Source: CAIKMD01 sp963702925 (GTDB lineage: Bacteria > Pseudomonadota > Alphaproteobacteria > ATCC43930 > CGMCC-115725). Taken from it: 64,000 nt of DNA. Within the stretch, counting starts at the first letter, position 1. Every line of letters starts with the position of its first letter. The position numbers and the translations under genes were made by a program. The stretch covers positions 4,588,001 through 4,652,000 of the forward strand of contig OY969771.1 in assembly GCA_963702925.1 (NCBI GenBank), given 5' to 3'. The notes under the pieces were generated by a model. That model did not search any database. It was given only the letters and a program-made list of their open reading frames with translations, and was not told the origin of the DNA. Shown here piece after piece: positions 62,702 to 64,000 of this stretch.

Positions 62702-63565
62702 ATGTTTACGATCATTGGTGCGGTGATTGTCATCGCCAGCGTCATCGGCGGTTATGTCGCCAATGGCGGCCATCTCGAAGTGCTGTTTCAGCCTTTCGAG
62801 GTGATGATCATTGTCGGCGCCGCGGCCGGCGCCTTTGTCATTTCCAACCGCAAGCCTGTGCTGGCCGCGACCGGCAAGGCGGTGACCGGGCTTTTGAAGC
62901 CGGAAAAACACGACAAGGCCGGGTACCTCGAATTGCTCACCATGCTCTATTCGGTCTTCAAGCTCGCCAAAACGAAAGGCGCGCTCGTGCTCGAGCAGCA
63001 TGTCGAGCATCCGCATGACAGCTCGCTGTTCGAACGCTTTCCGACCTTCCTCAGCGACGAACATGCCGTGACGTTTTTCTGCGACTATCTGCGCCTGCTC
63101 ACCCTCGGTACCGACAACCATCACGAAATGGAAACGCTGATGGACGAGGACCTCGAGACGCATCGGGCGGAGCATCACGCTGTCGCCGCCGCTGTGAACA
63201 CAACCGCCGACGGCATGCCGGCGCTGGGCATCGTCGCTGCTGTCTTGGGCGTCATTCACACCATGGGCTCCATCACCGAACCGCCGGCGGTGCTCGGCCA
63301 TCTCATCGGTGGCGCGCTGGTCGGCACCTTCATGGGCGTGTTGCTGTCCTACGGCTTCGTCGGCCCGATCGGCGCCGCGATCCGCGCGCGCGGCGACGCC
63401 GAAGAGCGCTACTTTCTATGCATGAAAGCCGGCATCCTCGCCTACATGCAGGGCTACGCGCCCTCGGTCGCGGTCGAGTTCGCGCGCAAAGCGCTCAACA
63501 CCGATGTGCGTCCGACCTTCTACGAAGTCGAAGAGGCGGTGGAGAACCTGCCCGCGGCAGCCTAA
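62702..63565 (+). CDS. motA: Flagellar motor stator protein MotA
   Basis: MotA with MotB forms the proton-driven stator around the flagellar rotor. The 287-residue protein has four predicted membrane helices, TIIGAVIVIASVIGGYVANG first, and PALGIVAAVLGVIHTMGSIT, then GALVGTFMGVLLSYGFVGPI. A cytoplasmic loop (about 60-170) holds the charged residues that contact FliG. It precedes motB by three bases. The 124 bp upstream should carry the promoter. Confidence 0.94.
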   Translation: MFTIIGAVIVIASVIGGYVANGGHLEVLFQPFEVMIIVGAAAGAFVISNRKPVLAATGKAVTGLLKPEKHDKAGYLELLTMLYSVFKLAKTKGALVLEQHVEHPHDSSLFERFPTFLSDEHAVTFFCDYLRLLTLGTDNHHEMETLMDEDLETHRAEHHAVAAAVNTTADGMPALGIVAAVLGVIHTMGSITEPPAVLGHLIGGALVGTFMGVLLSYGFVGPIGAAIRARGDAEERYFLCMKAGILAYMQGYAPSVAVEFARKALNTDVRPTFYEVEEAVENLPAAA

Positions 63566-63568
63566 GCC

Positions 63569-64000
63569 ATGGCGAAGCACAACGCCGGCGCCACCATCAT
63601 CATCAAAAAGGTCAAGAAAGGCGGCGATCATGGCGGACACCATGGCGGTGCCTGGAAGGTTGCTTACGCGGATTTCGTGACCGCGATGATGGCGTTCTTC
63701 CTGCTGCTCTGGCTGCTGAACGTCACGACCGACGTGCAAAAGCGGGGCATCGCCGATTACTTCGACCCCACCCTGACCTCGAAATCGCAGAGCGGCGCGG
63801 GCGGCGTTCTCGGCGGCATGACCATCGGCAGCCCCGGCGCCCAAAGCCAATCGCTGTCGGCGCCGAGCCTCGACTTTAGCGTAAGCGCCATGCGCCAACC
63901 TTCCGAGGGCGACGACGGCGACAATGGCGGCGGCCCGGCCGCGAACCAGAACGACGATTCCGACGCGACGCCGATCACGACCGATCATCCGCCGAAACTG
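63569..64000 (+). CDS. motB: Flagellar motor protein MotB, N-terminal part
   Basis: The gene runs off the end of the window; 144 codons are visible and no stop is reached. It begins MAKHNAGATIIIKKVKKGGD with a His/Gly-rich segment (HGGHHGGAW), as is usual in alphaproteobacteria. The single membrane helix VAYADFVTAMMAFFLLLWLL contains Asp35, the proton-carrying residue. The OmpA-like peptidoglycan-binding domain lies outside the window. It is co-transcribed with motA. Confidence 0.93.
   Translation, partial: MAKHNAGATIIIKKVKKGGDHGGHHGGAWKVAYADFVTAMMAFFLLLWLLNVTTDVQKRGIADYFDPTLTSKSQSGAGGVLGGMTIGSPGAQSQSLSAPSLDFSVSAMRQPSEGDDGDNGGGPAANQNDDSDATPITTDHPPKL

Overview
The window is ordinary, densely packed chromosomal DNA of a GC-rich alphaproteobacterium. 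Support comes from gene orders typical of Rhodospirillales or Rhizobiales (rplM-rpsI-argC; yceD-rpmF-plsX-fabH-ihfA-merR; rpiB-glyA-nrdR-ribD-ribE-ribBX-ribH-nusB-thiL), an aspartate-type HemB, an LdtR-like regulator and an alphaproteobacterial MotA/MotB pair. The cell is probably motile (stator genes, chemoreceptors), makes polyhydroxybutyrate (phaC, bdhA) and carries a membrane pyrophosphatase. I see no rRNA, CRISPR array, transposase, integrase or phage gene.

Layout. 1-11.6 kb: end of an asparagine synthetase, recJ-glpX-hom, an OmpA-like lipoprotein, phaC, a soluble chemoreceptor-like protein with its sensor at the C-terminus, an MFS carrier and argC. 11.7-17.4 kb: rpsI/rplM, then a metal region (a ZIP-type carrier behind an AT-rich palindrome, and the series DUF2946 - outer-membrane protein - ZnuA-like - ABC permease). 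17.4-24 kb: an ECHDC3-like protein, a CoA-binding protein, a ketosynthase with an acyl carrier protein that lacks its phosphopantetheine serine, cutA and two MFS exporters. 23.8-26.3 kb: a chemoreceptor gene bracketed by a 46-bp direct repeat of the tRNA-Pro 3' end. 26.4-37.1 kb: the ihfA/fabH/plsX operon, bamE, hppA, an FkbM methyltransferase, a flavin hydroxylase and thiL.

37.1-49 kb: nusB, the riboflavin genes, nrdR, glyA, rpiB and a complete branched-chain amino-acid ABC transporter (livHMGF...K) with an unknown helical protein inserted before livK. 49-64 kb: an MsrQ-like protein, glutaryl-CoA dehydrogenase, an NRAMP-related carrier, ldtR, a penicillin-acylase-type hydrolase, a TauD-type dioxygenase, bdhA, a patatin-like protein, a CaiB/BaiF CoA-transferase, an RlmM-like methyltransferase, hemB, motA and the start of motB.

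Most genes are housekeeping. The points most worth checking are the acyl carrier protein with Ser36 changed to Leu, the tRNA-Pro repeat around the chemoreceptor gene, the palindrome upstream of the ZIP gene, the zinc cluster without an ATPase, and the unknown gene inside the liv operon. Three convergent gene pairs (18.65, 31.23 and 56.48 kb) share strong hairpins at their 3' ends. I found no clear multi-gene defence system or other wholly new system.
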